Source of the DNA: Prorocentrum cordatum
Taxonomy: Eukaryota > Sar > Dinophyceae > Prorocentrales > Prorocentraceae
Direction of reading: 5' to 3'
Assembly: GCA_963575745.1 (NCBI GenBank)
Contig: CAUYUJ010011292.1
Coordinates: forward strand, 20,001-84,000
DNA: 64,000 nt
Shown here: piece after piece, positions 55,179 through 64,000 of the stretch
How positions within the stretch are numbered: the first letter of the stretch is position 1
Layout of the letters: each line of letters starts with the position of its first letter
Notes under the pieces: generated by a model
Seen by the model: only the letters and a program-made list of their open reading frames with translations
What the model was told of the DNA's origin: nothing
Database searches by the model: none
Translations under genes and position numbers: made by a program

Positions 55179-55500
55179 GTGACGCTTACAACGACAGCGC
55201 CTACACCTGCACCGACGCCAGCACCGACGCCAGCACCAACGCCGGCGCCTATGCCAGCGCCGACGCCAACGCCTACACCAGCACCGGCGCCAGCACTAAC
55301 GCATGCGCCTACGCCGGCACTAGCGCCAGCGCCTACACCAGCACCGACGCCAGCACTGGCGCCAGCCCCAATGCCAGCGCCTACGACGGCGCCGACGCCA
55401 GCGCCTACACCAGCACCGTCACCAGCCCCAACGTGTGCTCCTACGCCGGCACTAACACCAGCGCCTACACCAGCACCGGCGCCAGCACCTGGTGTTCGAC
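55179..55500 (+). CDS. Ala/Pro/Thr-repeat open frame
   Basis: A tandem DNA repeat of about 12-18 bp (GCGCCTACACCAGCACC and variants) encodes [10 protein letters not shown]-type sequence in one frame and Ala/Thr/Ser/Tyr-rich sequence in another. Such linkers occur in secreted and wall-associated proteins. No signal peptide or flanking domain is visible, so this may be only a minisatellite. Both frames end in the region 55,500-55,553. Confidence 0.3.
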
Positions 55501-56003
55501 ATAGTCTTCACGGTGCCCGTATCGTTTGTTCTCCGTGTTCTCGTTTGCAGTGAAACCAGCTCTCTATAATTAGGACCAGCTCGACTTCTACATGATCCAC
55601 TTTATGGTTCAGACGTTGCGTCATGGTTGTCTTCATCTTTTGTGAATTAAGCGTGCGGTACCTTTGCCGCTCTCGGTTGAATCTTACGAGTTGCGGATTG
55701 TCGACCATTACCGTGTTCATCGGCGTCGACGGGCATACGATGCTTACGGGCATGCGTCAAGGCTCCAGGTCGTTTTCACGAGGTTCGCGATGGGTGGGTG
55801 CCGCTGGTGGCGCCGCGACTGGGTTATGTGGATTGCTGTGGGCCTCCTTGGAGTGCGGTGTGTGGGAAGGAGCAGTCATGTATCATTATGCGACCTACTG
55901 CCTACCCGGGAATCGCGTGGTGCAGGATCCCCCTTGTGTGTGGTCACTCCGGCGAGTGCTCACAGGAGTTTGCCTTCTGGCTGCGTGCCATATTGCATCT
56001 ACA

Positions 56004-56358
56004 AGCCTCGACTTCTGGGACCCTGCCGGGTTCTCGGCGGATAGTAGGACGGAACACCTCTTCGGGAGACGCCAGAAGACAGAGCTCAAGCACGGCCGCG
56101 CATCCGCATGCTCGCGACGGTTGGATACATCACGCCCGACATCACCAGCATGCTGCCCGGCCACTCGTCGCCTTCTGCTGCCCTGGAGGTTCCCGCGGCG
56201 TGCTGGGCGCAGATCGTGGCCTACGGCGCGCACCGCGAGTTGTTCCAGGACCAGACCGCTGGCACCCTTGCCGCGGGGAGCGACTTCGGGTCCAAGGTGC
56301 TGACGTCCAGCGACGTCGGGGACAAGCGGAAGACGTGGGCGGCTGACATCGCCAACTG
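56004..56358 (+). pseudogene. light-harvesting chlorophyll a/c-binding protein fragment
   Basis: Reads SLDFWDPAGFSAD...RRQKTELKHGRAS and, after a shift of frame at about 56,105, MLATVGYITPDITSMLPGHS, SPSA, VPAACWAQIVAYGAHRELFQ, DQTAG and DFGSKVLTSSD. This order (F(W)DPAGF, (E/L)KHGR.(A/S)MLA, GYITP, SPSA, VPA..W.QI.AYG) is that of dinoflagellate peridinin/chlorophyll a-c light-harvesting proteins of the thylakoid. It covers the first membrane helix with its Glu/His pigment ligands and part of the second region. Compared with the usual family about 16 residues are missing between SPSA and VPA. The N-terminal transit region and the C-terminal third are absent. With the frameshift, this is best read as a decayed copy. 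Sequence after 56,358 is unrelated. Confidence 0.75.
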
Positions 56359-56494
56359 CTTGAGCTACGCGCCGCCAACGCTCCGCCAGATGGGACATGG
56401 GCTGTGGAGATTGGTGTGACATCATGCGCCTCAGGTTGAAGGTCCGACGGGCGTTGTGGGTTGAGGGTCTCAGGTGCGCTCTGGATTGAAGGCT

Positions 56495-56522
56495 GCGTGT
56501 GTGTGTGTGTGTGTGTGTGTGC

Positions 56523-56574
<52 letters not shown>

Positions 56575-56595
56575 GTGAATGTGTGTGTGTGTGAA

Positions 56596-56646
<51 letters not shown>
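56495..56646. repeat. (TG)n dinucleotide repeat
   Basis: About 150 bp of TG/GT repeats with one short interruption at 56,571-56,600. Confidence 0.97.
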
Positions 56647-56649
<3 letters not shown>

Positions 56650-57750
56650 CGGTCGAGTGCGGCTGCGCGTGGTTACCTCATTCTCTAGTGTGGTAGTGGT
56701 AGTGTGGGCAGACGTCGTAAGAATGTAGGCACGTGTTAATGGTCGAGAACTCTGGGTTCAATCCATCCCGATCGTCCCTCGCAGTAGGCAGGAAAATGAA
56801 AGTAGGCACATGGCACCCACGTCTCCGTGTATCTAGAGTCTGTGAGCTGCTCACGATGGTGTGAACGACTTGTCGTCTTAATGTGAACAGTTTTATGCCT
56901 GGATTACAGGTGCCGTCGTGCTTGCGCCGTGGAAGCGTTGTGATGGTCGGTATGCCGAAATGGATCAAGTGCCTTCGGTGGGTTCCAGAGGCACCGCTGT
57001 CCCGGCCACCTTCACGGCGCCTCTAGTCTCTGGTGCCGATGCGTTATGACGACGCCCAGGGCCTGCTTGTTTGACCCTCGCCACCCCGCGCCCTGCTCCT
57101 GGGGTCGCGGCGCCGGGTCGAGGGGTGGCCACCTCGACCGGCGCGTCTGAAGACCGCCGAGTCGGACAGCAGCGTCACTACTGTGCCTAACCGCGCGCGC
57201 CCTGGTGAATATGTCGACCCATGGATGCCCGGGCCTTCCGGCCGGGTCGGGGGGCAACGGGACGGCTACAGTGGACGGAGTTGCGTCCACGACATCGCAG
57301 AGAGTCGCGCGAGCTGGCGCGGCAAACCCATGCAGTGCACAGCGGATGGACTCCATGTCCGCTGTGCGCATTGTGCCCTGGGTCTCTGGTTCCTATTGCC
57401 AATTCGGCTCAAGGCTCTGCCAGGGCGGGGGGACATCGCTCGACAGTCCCTGGGCCGGGGGCGGTTGATGTCTCCAGGCGTCTCCCCTGGTCACACACTG
57501 ATCGTTTGCGCCGGGGGGCGCCTGACCAACGCGCTCTTGGTGGTGTCGGTGCGTGGCTTACTGAGCGGCGTTCTGCCCGTCTTAAGGTTCCACCTCGCGT
57601 ATCCGAGCGGACATGGAAGCAGTCGAGGCCTGTGCTTCTGGGGGGGCCGATGGGGGCCCCCAGGGGGGTGGGGGGGCTGGGCGGCGGGGCGGGAAAACCC
57701 CGACGACGTCCCGCGCGGGGGAGAGGTCGACGTCAGCTTTGGCTGCTGAC
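56647..57750. other. no firm gene; possible 5' region of the LINE
   Basis: Open frames exist from about 57,183 to 57,750 on the plus strand without a recognisable domain. A spliced-leader-like word lies at 57,391-57,413 (see findings). G-runs occur near 57,650-57,680. Confidence 0.35.
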
Positions 57751-57914
57751 GCTGTCAGCGACTAGACGCAAGGTCCAAACCGAGCTGGCGGAAGACGGGT
57801 CTTTGGCCCCGGACGAGCGAAAAAGGGAGGAACAACGCAGGACGAATTGGCTGCTAGCACCGCTCCAGCGAGCCGCGCGCGCAGGAAACACAAGCGACGC
57901 GAACACGCTCCGGC

Positions 57915-58425
57915 GGATCAGAGTCCAACCCAAACGAAACGTAACAAAACGGTCCGCGTGGGGACTTGGAACATCAAGGGTTTCGGTGGCCGTTTCTGTC
58001 GGAATGGCACGTGGCTGAAACGTGAGTGCTTTCTCTGAACATAGGAGACGATGGGGGTGGTCGGCAGTGTATCTCAGTGATGTGGCATACCCAGCGAACG
58101 GGGTATACTTCTGCCCGACGGCCAATCAGGACTGGACAGTCATCGTAGAAGGGCGAGTTGCCATCGCGCTCAATGCGGAATGGTCTCGCGCATGGCGAGA
58201 GGGAGGGGCAGTGCAGATGCGCTGCGATGGAAGGGGCAAAGCGCGTGTTGTTGCCATAGTCTTGGCCCGTCAGGGACGCCGCCGCGGGATCTTCTTGGCT
58301 GCGGCGTGCGCCCCCGCCGCAGAACCCGCGGCCGCGGAGGCTACGACGCGCTTTTGGGAGCAATTGCAGGTGCTCCTCGGGAAAACGCCGGGGGACTGCC
58401 ACGCCCACCTGGGTGGAGTTTGAAC
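57915..58425 (+). pseudogene. LINE apurinic-type endonuclease domain (broken)
   Basis: Starts VRVGTWNIKGFG, the first conserved strand of the endonuclease/exonuclease/phosphatase fold (family form TWN..G). A frame change near 58,030 is followed by RRRWGWSAVYLSDVAYPANG, then QDWTVIVEGRVAIAL and GIFLAAACAPAAE, where the family has a (Y/N)AP motif. It ends CHAHLGG, where the family has GGDFN; the next frame continues NAVASKGAHNEFAPHLGL. The catalytic Asp of GDFN falls on a frame break, so activity is not expected. Confidence 0.7.
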
Positions 58426-58965
58426 GCGGTCGCCAGCAAGGGGGCCCATAATGAGTTTGCCCCGCATCTCGGCCTGCATGTTGGCGGCGGGACCACTGAT
58501 ATTGGTGTCCAAATGATGGCGGACGTCCGAGATGCGGGGATGCTAGCGGCGGAAAAGTTATGGGCGCAGCGAGACACTAGCACTGCACTTGGTACCACCC
58601 CCGATTTGATAATGGCCGTATGATTGACCACTGGCTTTGCAGACGCAGCAACAGGTGGTTCGTGGGGTGGTCTACCCGATTGGGGGGGCTGCGCGGGCCA
58701 TGAGCCAGTGGAGTTGCGACTCCGGTCCGGCTGGGTCGCGATTGGCGCCACGCACAACCCATGCGAGCTGTGGGGCGTCCAGCTTGGTCGCGCCTGCGTG
58801 TGCCCATCAAGGGGGCCCAGGCGCGTCGTTCGAGTTTCGCAGCCGCCGTGCACGCTGCGATGGGCGCGCGCGGAGAGCTTGTGATGTGGGGCGACTTCGT
58901 GTTTTTGTCACGCGAGCAAGCTCTCGGATTCTTGGGAAGGGCGCACCCCCCCCGCGCGCGGCCCG

Positions 58966-59409
58966 TTGTTTCAGGGGAATGAGGCCGAGGTGGCTGCCGT
59001 GGGCGCGGCGATCCAGGCCGCTCGGGATGCCGATCGCGCCGCGCGTCTAGCCCCGCGTCCGGGTGCGGAGGAGGCGGGGCGAGAACGCGCTCGGGCCAGA
59101 TTTGCACCGCGCAAAGAACGCCAGACCAAGCGGAACTGCCTGCGGGCGTGGCAATCCCAATGGTGGGAAGGGGCAGAAGCCGCAAAGGCCGGCGAGACAG
59201 GTGATCAGGGCGCTATGTATTCTTTGTTCCGGCAGCTCCGAGACCGCAAGGAACAGGGGGGAAGGGGCGGCGGGCGGCGCGCCGCGCCGAATGTCGAGGC
59301 GGGGCGCCAAGCGCGGGCCACGAATTTGCGGGGGGTGTCCGAAGGCCGGGGGGAAGCTAAGCCGCAGGTATGGGATGACGCGCGTAGGGTCGGTCCGTCG
59401 GCTCTGTAG
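58966..59409 (+). pseudogene. LINE linker between endonuclease and reverse transcriptase
   Basis: Open for 147 codons: EVAAVGAAIQAARDADRAAR, then RKERQTKRNCLRAWQSQWWE and GDQGAMYSLFRQLRDRKEQG. The basic, helical character with a MY.L.R.L...K stretch is typical of the region before LINE reverse transcriptase. The frame ends in TAG just before the reverse-transcriptase start. Confidence 0.55.
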
Positions 59410-59439
59410 TTGAGGCCTGCCCCCAGCGACGTGGGGCTC

Positions 59440-60655
59440 TCGCGGTGCGCGGGGAAGATGAAACTGGGCAAAGCGTCGGTGTCCGATTCGTTCCCGGTGG
59501 AGGCCCTCAGATACGCGGGCCCCAGATTCCAGGAAGCCGCGTTCAAGGTAGTCCGCGCGATGTGGAATGGAGCGGCGGGGGGGGCCGGGAGTGGCCTGGA
59601 GCTTGGCGTTTATTGTGCCCATCTGGAAGGGCAAAGGGAAACGGTCGGACAGAAACGCATATCGAGGGGTCACGCTCTCCAGTGTGGGCTCTAAGCTGCT
59701 GGTTCGCGTTGTCGCCGCGCGCCTATCCCGATGGGCGGAGCTTTTCTTAGGTGAAGAGCAATGCGGCTTCCGATGCGGGTGCGGCGTGGGCGACGTGCTC
59801 CAGCTGGGCCGACGCCTCGTGGAAGACATCTGTAGAGGGCAGAGCGAAGAGTGGTTCCTGCTGCCGTTTTTCGAGATCGAAAAGTATCCGAGGGTCGCCG
59901 AGGGAACTGCTCTGGAGGCGAGGGTTCCCCGAGCCAATGGTGAAGGCGTGTGCGGCACTTCGCGAATGGGCAGAGTGCGCGGTGCGAGTGGAGGGCGGCG
60001 TCTCTCTGCCGTGGCTCCCAGACCGGGGGCTGAGGCGGAAGCGGTGGGGCCCTGCGTCCGTTGGCGCTATTGGGTCGACGGAGAATTTCGAAAGACAGGG
60101 GCGTTCAAACGCGAGAAGAAGGCGGGCCCGAGGGCAGGGGAGCAGAAACGCGATATAGTGTTTACCGTCGTGGGCGATTTCGGTTACGCGGACGATGCGT
60201 TTTTTTTTTTTGGGGGGGGGGCCCGGCGAGCCGAATTTATTTTTGCATGGACTCTGCAGGATTGGGAAGAGAAGGTCAACGCGTCCAAAACGGAGTGGCT
60301 CAGGACCAGTGGCAAGCGCAGGGCGCCTTCCGACGTGCGGAATGAAGGCGAGCAGGCCCAAGTCCGCCAAGTCGGTGGCGTTCTCTCTGAAGATGTGAGA
60401 CACGACGCAGATGCGTCGTATCTTTTGGTAAAAACGAAATCCAAGATCACGCGAGTCGCCAGAGCGTGGGCGTCGGTGGGGTCGCGTGGACGGGGGCGGC
60501 GGAGTGGGCTCAAGCTGACGTTGCGCTCCGCAATCATGAAGACCGTCGCCGATCCGTCGTTGGCGGCGTCTTGCAAGTCGCGTGCCTGGACCGCCCGCCA
60601 GTTCGAGAGCTCCCAACGGATGGCGAACTACGCAGCCTGTAAGGCTCTCGGCATG
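59440..60655 (+). pseudogene. LINE reverse transcriptase domain (frameshifted)
   Basis: Begins KMKLGKASVSDSFPVEALRY and, after a frame change near 59,590, continues AFIVPIWKGKGKRSDRNAYR, GVTLSSVGSKLL and EEQCGFRCGCGVGDVLQLGR. These match early reverse-transcriptase motifs (KxGK, YRG(I/V)(T/S)L, EQ.GFR.G). Motif A reads FFEIEKYPRV, with Glu where the catalytic Asp is expected and a residue missing after Lys. Motif C is intact as YADD at 60,185-60,196. It is followed directly by a T-run and G-run that read FFFFGGG and probably mark a slippage scar. WTLQDWEEKVNASKTEWL and MANYAACKALGMDF follow. Frame and motif A damage indicate an inactive copy. Confidence 0.8.
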
Positions 60656-60659
60656 GATT

Positions 60660-60985
60660 TCGTTGACGCCGCGGGTGTCGCTCGGGCTGCTGGCGCCGCG
60701 CGCGCAGCCAGTGCTGCTGGCGCTGCCGGCGCTGCGGGCGCCGCGGGCGCCGCGGGCGCAGCGGGCGCCGCGGGTGCCGCTGGCGTTGCTGTCGCCGCGT
60801 ACGCCGCTGGCGCCTCCAGAACTGTGGGCGCCGCCGACGCCGTGGGCGCCGTGGGCGCTGTTGGCGCCACCTCCGCCGCCGCGGACGCCGCTGCGGCGGC
60901 GGCCGCTGCCCGGTCTTGGGCGGCAGCGGCCGCCCTGGCCCAGGCGGCGGCAGTTGCGGCCCGCGCGATGGCCCGGCCGTGCGCG
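60660..60985 (+). repeat. GGCGCC/GCCGCC repeat
   Basis: Imperfect 6-9-bp units GGCGCCGCG and variants. They encode Ala/Gly runs in the frame that continues from the reverse transcriptase and Arg/Pro runs in others. Confidence 0.85.
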
Positions 60986-61169
60986 CCACTTGGCCCGGGG
61001 CGACGCGATCGCGAGCATCGTTGCGGAGCCTAGCAGGGCGATCGTGAGCAGCACGAGGAATTACACAAACAGGATCGTCTGCAGCATGACGGACCCCAGT
61101 AGCACCATCGTGAGTAGCACGGCGCCCGCCATCAGCTGCTCCATCACCCCGACCACTGCCCCGACCGAT

Positions 61170-61435
61170 GGGTGCGAGATGGGCTGGCAGGGGCTGGTGT
61201 AGCCAGCCCTTGCGCTGCTCCGAGATATGTTGGGAGCGATGCCCGAGCTTACCTTCGGCCGCTCCAGCGCCCCGACCAATGCGTGCGAGAAGGATTGGCA
61301 GGGGCAGTGGCAGCGTGCGTGCGAGAAGGATTGGCAGGGGCAGTGGCAGCGGGTCCTGGCGCTGCTCAACGAGATGATGGGAGTGAAGCTGGAGCCCGCC
61401 ATCATCTGCTGGAGCCCGCCATCGTCTGCTACATT
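61170..61435 (+). pseudogene. PPR-repeat protein fragment
   Basis: A single frame reads GCEMGWQGLV, stop, PALALLRDMLGAMPEL, then NACEKDWQGQWQR twice and VLALLNEMMGVKLEPAI. The pattern ACEK..QWQ.ALALL.EM...KLEP.(V/I) is the consensus of the large PPR-like family in dinoflagellates, organellar RNA-binding proteins made of about 35-residue helical hairpins. There are about two incomplete repeats, an in-frame TAG at 61,200 and an exact 36-bp duplication (61,281-61,316 and 61,317-61,352; one terminal base differs). This indicates a decayed fragment. Confidence 0.65.
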
Positions 61436-61439
61436 ATGT

Positions 61440-61990
61440 GGCAGTTGCAGCCGACGTCGGTGGGCGCGAGGTGAGTGAGGTCGCGCGGGTGGACGTCGCC
61501 AGGGTCGACGAGGAGGTGGCGGAGGAGGTCGGGGAGTTGGAGGCGGCGGTCGGGGGCGGGGGCGGTGCGAAAGAGGTGGCGGAGGTCACCGCGGAGCAGG
61601 AGGAGGTGGAGGAAATCGCGGAGTGGTTTGACGACGCTGCGCGTGTGCGTATATGCTATCACACCGCCGGGGACATCGGTCATTTTCTTACCGCGTCGCC
61701 TCGGCCAGGTCTAGATCATAGAGGAGCTGGTGGCTACAGGGGAGGGGGGGCCCAGTATCGCTTTTCCTAGTTCGGGATCATCCAGAATCGAGGCCTGCGG
61801 GGGCCCCGCTGGCGACCGTGGGGAAGGGGGCATTCGGGGAGACGCGAGGGGGCCCAGCCGCGGCGCGCTCAGGGAGGACTCGCTCGCTATGGCGGGCAGG
61901 CCCCCCGCTCCAGACGAGTCTGCTTGTATTGACGAATGAGTCCCAAGTCCCCGGGCTCCGTGATTCCCCCCCTGTCCTATCCCCGTCGTT
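61440..61990. other. no supported gene
   Basis: A Glu/Val-rich open frame runs on the plus strand from about 61,438 to 61,770 (VARVDEEVAEEVGELE). It overlaps GGTGGCGGAGG-type repetitive sequence and is not called. Confidence 0.35.
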
Positions 61991-61997
61991 GGTAGGG

Positions 61998-61998
<1 letters not shown>

Positions 61999-62031
<33 letters not shown>
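61999..62031. repeat. (TC)n dinucleotide repeat
   Basis: About 16 CT units. Confidence 0.95.
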
Positions 62032-62033
<2 letters not shown>

Positions 62034-62074
62034 GACGCGCGGCGGTCTCTGCCCGGGGACTGCTGCGCCGACGG

Positions 62075-62705
62075 AGGGTTGGGTCTGCTTCGCTCTGCGT
62101 CATCCCCGCTCAGGGATGGCGCAGACACTTTCTCGCATGGAGTTGTCGCGATTAGTGGCGCCCCTAACGATGGAGGGCTGGTACCGCCTTGCTCCGCGCC
62201 ATCCCCGCCCAGGGGCGGCGCGGGCGCTTCGTCGCGCGGAGTTGCCGCGATTAGCGGCGCCCCCAGTGGCGGATGTTGTGCAAGCTATGTGGCGCAGCCG
62301 CGCAACGAGGCGCCCTGGGGGTTGGGCCGTCGTCGTTCCGCGCCATCCCTGCCCAAGGGCGACGCGGGCATTGTTCGAGATTTCGTAATAAAACGGAGGG
62401 GGTCTGGACCCTCCAAGACAAGCCATTTCAGACCCCCCCCCGTGGGAAAACCCTCCAAAACATCGTCCCCAGACCCCCCCAGGCCCTCCAAGATAGCCTG
62501 GAAGAGACCCCCCCCCGAAATGAGACCCCCCTCCCTTTATTACAAAATCTGGAGTATCTCGCATGGAGTTGCCACGATTGGTGGCGCCCCCAGCGTTGGA
62601 GGGTCGGGTCTGCCCTGCTCCGCGCCGTTCCCGCCCAGGGGCGGCGCGGGCGCTTCCTCGCGAGGAGTTGCCGCGATTAGTGGCGTCCCCAGCGGCGGTT
62701 GTTCT
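62075..62705 (+). repeat. tandem repeat of about 105-110 bp, interrupted
   Basis: Units contain GCTCCGCGCCATCCCCGCCC, then GGGGCGGCGCGGGCGCTTC, then GGAGTTGCCGCGATTAG and GGCGCCCCCAG. Copies are clear near 62,090, 62,190, 62,330, 62,565 and 62,615. The run is interrupted at 62,371-62,557 by an inverted-repeat element. Confidence 0.8.
62371..62557. mobile_element. MITE-like element inserted in the tandem array
   Basis: The left end GAGATTTCGTAATAAAACGG is followed by AGGGGGTCT. The complement of the right end is CAGATTTTGTAATAAAGGGA followed by GGGGGGTCT. Pairing is about 28 bp with few mismatches. The interior is rich in GGGTC/GACCC and non-coding. Repeat units flank it on both sides. No clear target duplication was identified. 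Confidence 0.7.
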
Positions 62706-63795
62706 GTAAGCTGTGCAGCCAGCGCGCGAGGCGCCCGCGGGTTTTGGTTCACCTCGTTCCGCGTCAGCCCCGACCAGGGTTGACGGCAGCGCACCTTAGC
62801 AACACGGCGCGGGCGTCTCTCATGAGCTGCCACCGAACATGTGTTCTCCGTGTTTCCACCACCCCCATCGAAAAACCATCGTCGCCGCCCCGCCGACGCA
62901 GGGTACCGCACCATTGCTCTCCCGTGCTCCTGGTGCGTGAGCAGCGAGCCGCGTCACCCGACGTTCGACGACGACCCGCGCCCCTGGCCGTCCCCCCTCC
63001 CTCCCCGCGGGGGCCGGCGAGGCGCCACGCGGCGCTCCCGCGGGGGCACCACTTCCGCGACCGAGAGACCTTCTTGGGTCGAGGATCGGTCGAGGATCGG
63101 GGTTCGAGGATCGAGTATGAAGGGTTTTGGGCGTTCTCCGCCCTTCCCGTGGCCACCGGTGGATACACGTCGGAACGCACCCCTGGAGAGGTCTACCGGT
63201 CGAGTTTTGACCCCTTGGCCCCGATCGCCTGGCGTCGTGAAGTAATCACGATGGAAGGCTTTTCGGCGATTTCGGCCCTTGGGTGCCCTTACCAGGCCTC
63301 GGGACCATCAAAGAACGGATCAGGATGAACAGCGGACCCCGGGGAGTAGGCCGTCCCCTTTGGAGGTCCACGTGGCGAAAAATTCACGACGCCGGGGGTC
63401 TGGGAATGGAGTGGATGCACGAATGGGCCTTCCGAGGAGGAGAGCTCGGAACATGCAGCGTCTCATCCGTGCCCAGTCTTACGATGCCAGCCCCAAGCTG
63501 CTCCGTGGCCTCCTAGGGCCTGGCCCTCCGCTGGATGCCAGTTCCCGACCCCCTGCGGAGCCACTGCGGGCCACGGGCACCCTGGCCGGGTCCGCTTCCA
63601 CACCCTGGGGCTCGCCTGGCGCTCTTCCGGCTACCACGACCCCGTTGGGCCCAGCCTCCTGGCCAGGCTCGGTTCCATTGCAGTGCCTCCCGGCGAAAGG
63701 AGTATATGCACACATCGGGAGCCTCGAGACGGGGGTCAATGCAGACGGGGGTCAGCCAGAGCGCCAGAAGCTGCAGGATCCTGCGAAGACCCCCT
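62706..63795. other. no supported gene
   Basis: G+C-rich sequence with open frames on both strands. None has a recognisable domain. Confidence 0.4.
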
Positions 63796-63799
63796 CTGG

Positions 63800-63947
63800 C
63801 TGACCCGGGTTAGCGAGCCGCTCGTGGCCGCGAGGCGGCCGCGCGTATTGGCTGACCCGGGTTTGCGAAGACCTGCGCTGCAGTTTTTTTTCCTGCATTG
63901 CAGTTTTTGGTTTCCTGCCGACCCGGGTCTGGATTGACCCGGGTCAG
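63800..63947 (+). repeat. four GACCCGGGT words
   Basis: TGACCCGGGT or its palindromic form GACCCGGGTC occurs at about 63,801, 63,853, 63,920 and 63,936. A TGCAGTTTTT direct repeat lies between the second and third. Confidence 0.75.
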
Positions 63948-63959
63948 AAGATCCCCGAA

Positions 63960-64000
63960 CACACATACATGCATGCATGCATGCATACATACATACGTAC
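63960..64000. repeat. (CATA/CATG)n tetranucleotide repeat at window end
   Basis: ACATACATGCATGCATGCAT and further CATA units run to the end of the window. Confidence 0.9.

Larger units (their letters stand above)
57750..60660 (+). mobile_element. degenerate LINE-type (non-LTR) retrotransposon
   Basis: A plus-strand series of frames in changing registers together spells an endonuclease, a linker and a reverse transcriptase in the order found in LINEs. There are at least three frame changes, and no single open frame spans the element. The copy is therefore dead. Downstream the coding similarity stops at about 60,660 in a GGCGCC repeat, so the 3' end is lost or replaced. Neither a poly-A tail nor a target duplication was identified. 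Confidence 0.8.

Noticed and set aside
56740-56775. tRNA B-box-like GGGTTCAATCC
   Set aside because: Flanking bases do not form a T-arm stem of five pairs, and no A-box or acceptor stem was found.

Overview
This window looks like nuclear DNA of a dinoflagellate (alveolate alga). The case rests on several independent signals. There is a decayed fragment of a chlorophyll a/c (peridinin-type) light-harvesting protein, and a fragment of the ACEK..QWQR-type PPR repeats that are abundant in dinoflagellates. There is a non-LTR retrotransposon, and there are genes with short introns that use GT-AG and probably GC-AG ends. Four of those introns are bounded by inverted repeats, as in the introner elements reported from dinoflagellates. 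The DNA is G+C-rich and overwhelmingly repetitive. The species cannot be told from sequence alone. Prokaryotic features (operons, Shine-Dalgarno sites, CRISPR, IS elements) are absent.

Layout. 1-3.2 kb: trinucleotide repeats (GAT, GGA) and a dispersed repeat. 3.2-7.1 kb: a three-exon minus-strand gene of unknown function (about 1,120 residues). 7.45-12.2 kb: module A, a 12-unit array of 88-bp repeats, then a single-copy-like gene (10.4-11.3 kb, minus), then an 0.8-kb dispersed repeat. 12.4-17.4 kb: a very G+C-rich island with no supported gene. 17.5-20.0 kb: module B, which repeats module A's array (again 12 units) and its 0.8-kb repeat in the same order. 21.9-27.1 kb: a second large multi-exon minus-strand gene that may derive from a transposase. 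28-31.7 kb: dispersed repeats, a clean MITE with target-site duplication and microsatellites. 31.7-43.2 kb: five plus-strand exons carrying, in order, the helicase motifs of an SNF2-family ATPase, separated by introns packed with satellites. 45.4-49.3 kb: a tandem duplication of a 2-kb block. 49.6-56.4 kb: G+C-rich open frames, minisatellites, an Ala/Pro/Thr repeat frame and the light-harvesting pseudogene. 57.8-60.7 kb: a frameshifted LINE-type element (endonuclease and reverse transcriptase). 61.1-61.4 kb: the PPR fragment. 62.0-64.0 kb: a tandem array interrupted by a MITE-like element, then short repeats.

How it fits together. No operon-like or pathway grouping is visible. The most informative signal is intron structure. 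In the two best-supported genes, four of five introns have their two ends as inverted repeats of each other, and splicing at those ends keeps the reading frame exactly. This points to intron gain by terminal-inverted-repeat elements. The rest of the window shows the same kinds of element outside genes (MITEs, foldback elements, tandem and segmental duplications) and retro-derived gene fragments. No computation was run. All alignments were made by eye and junctions are predictions.
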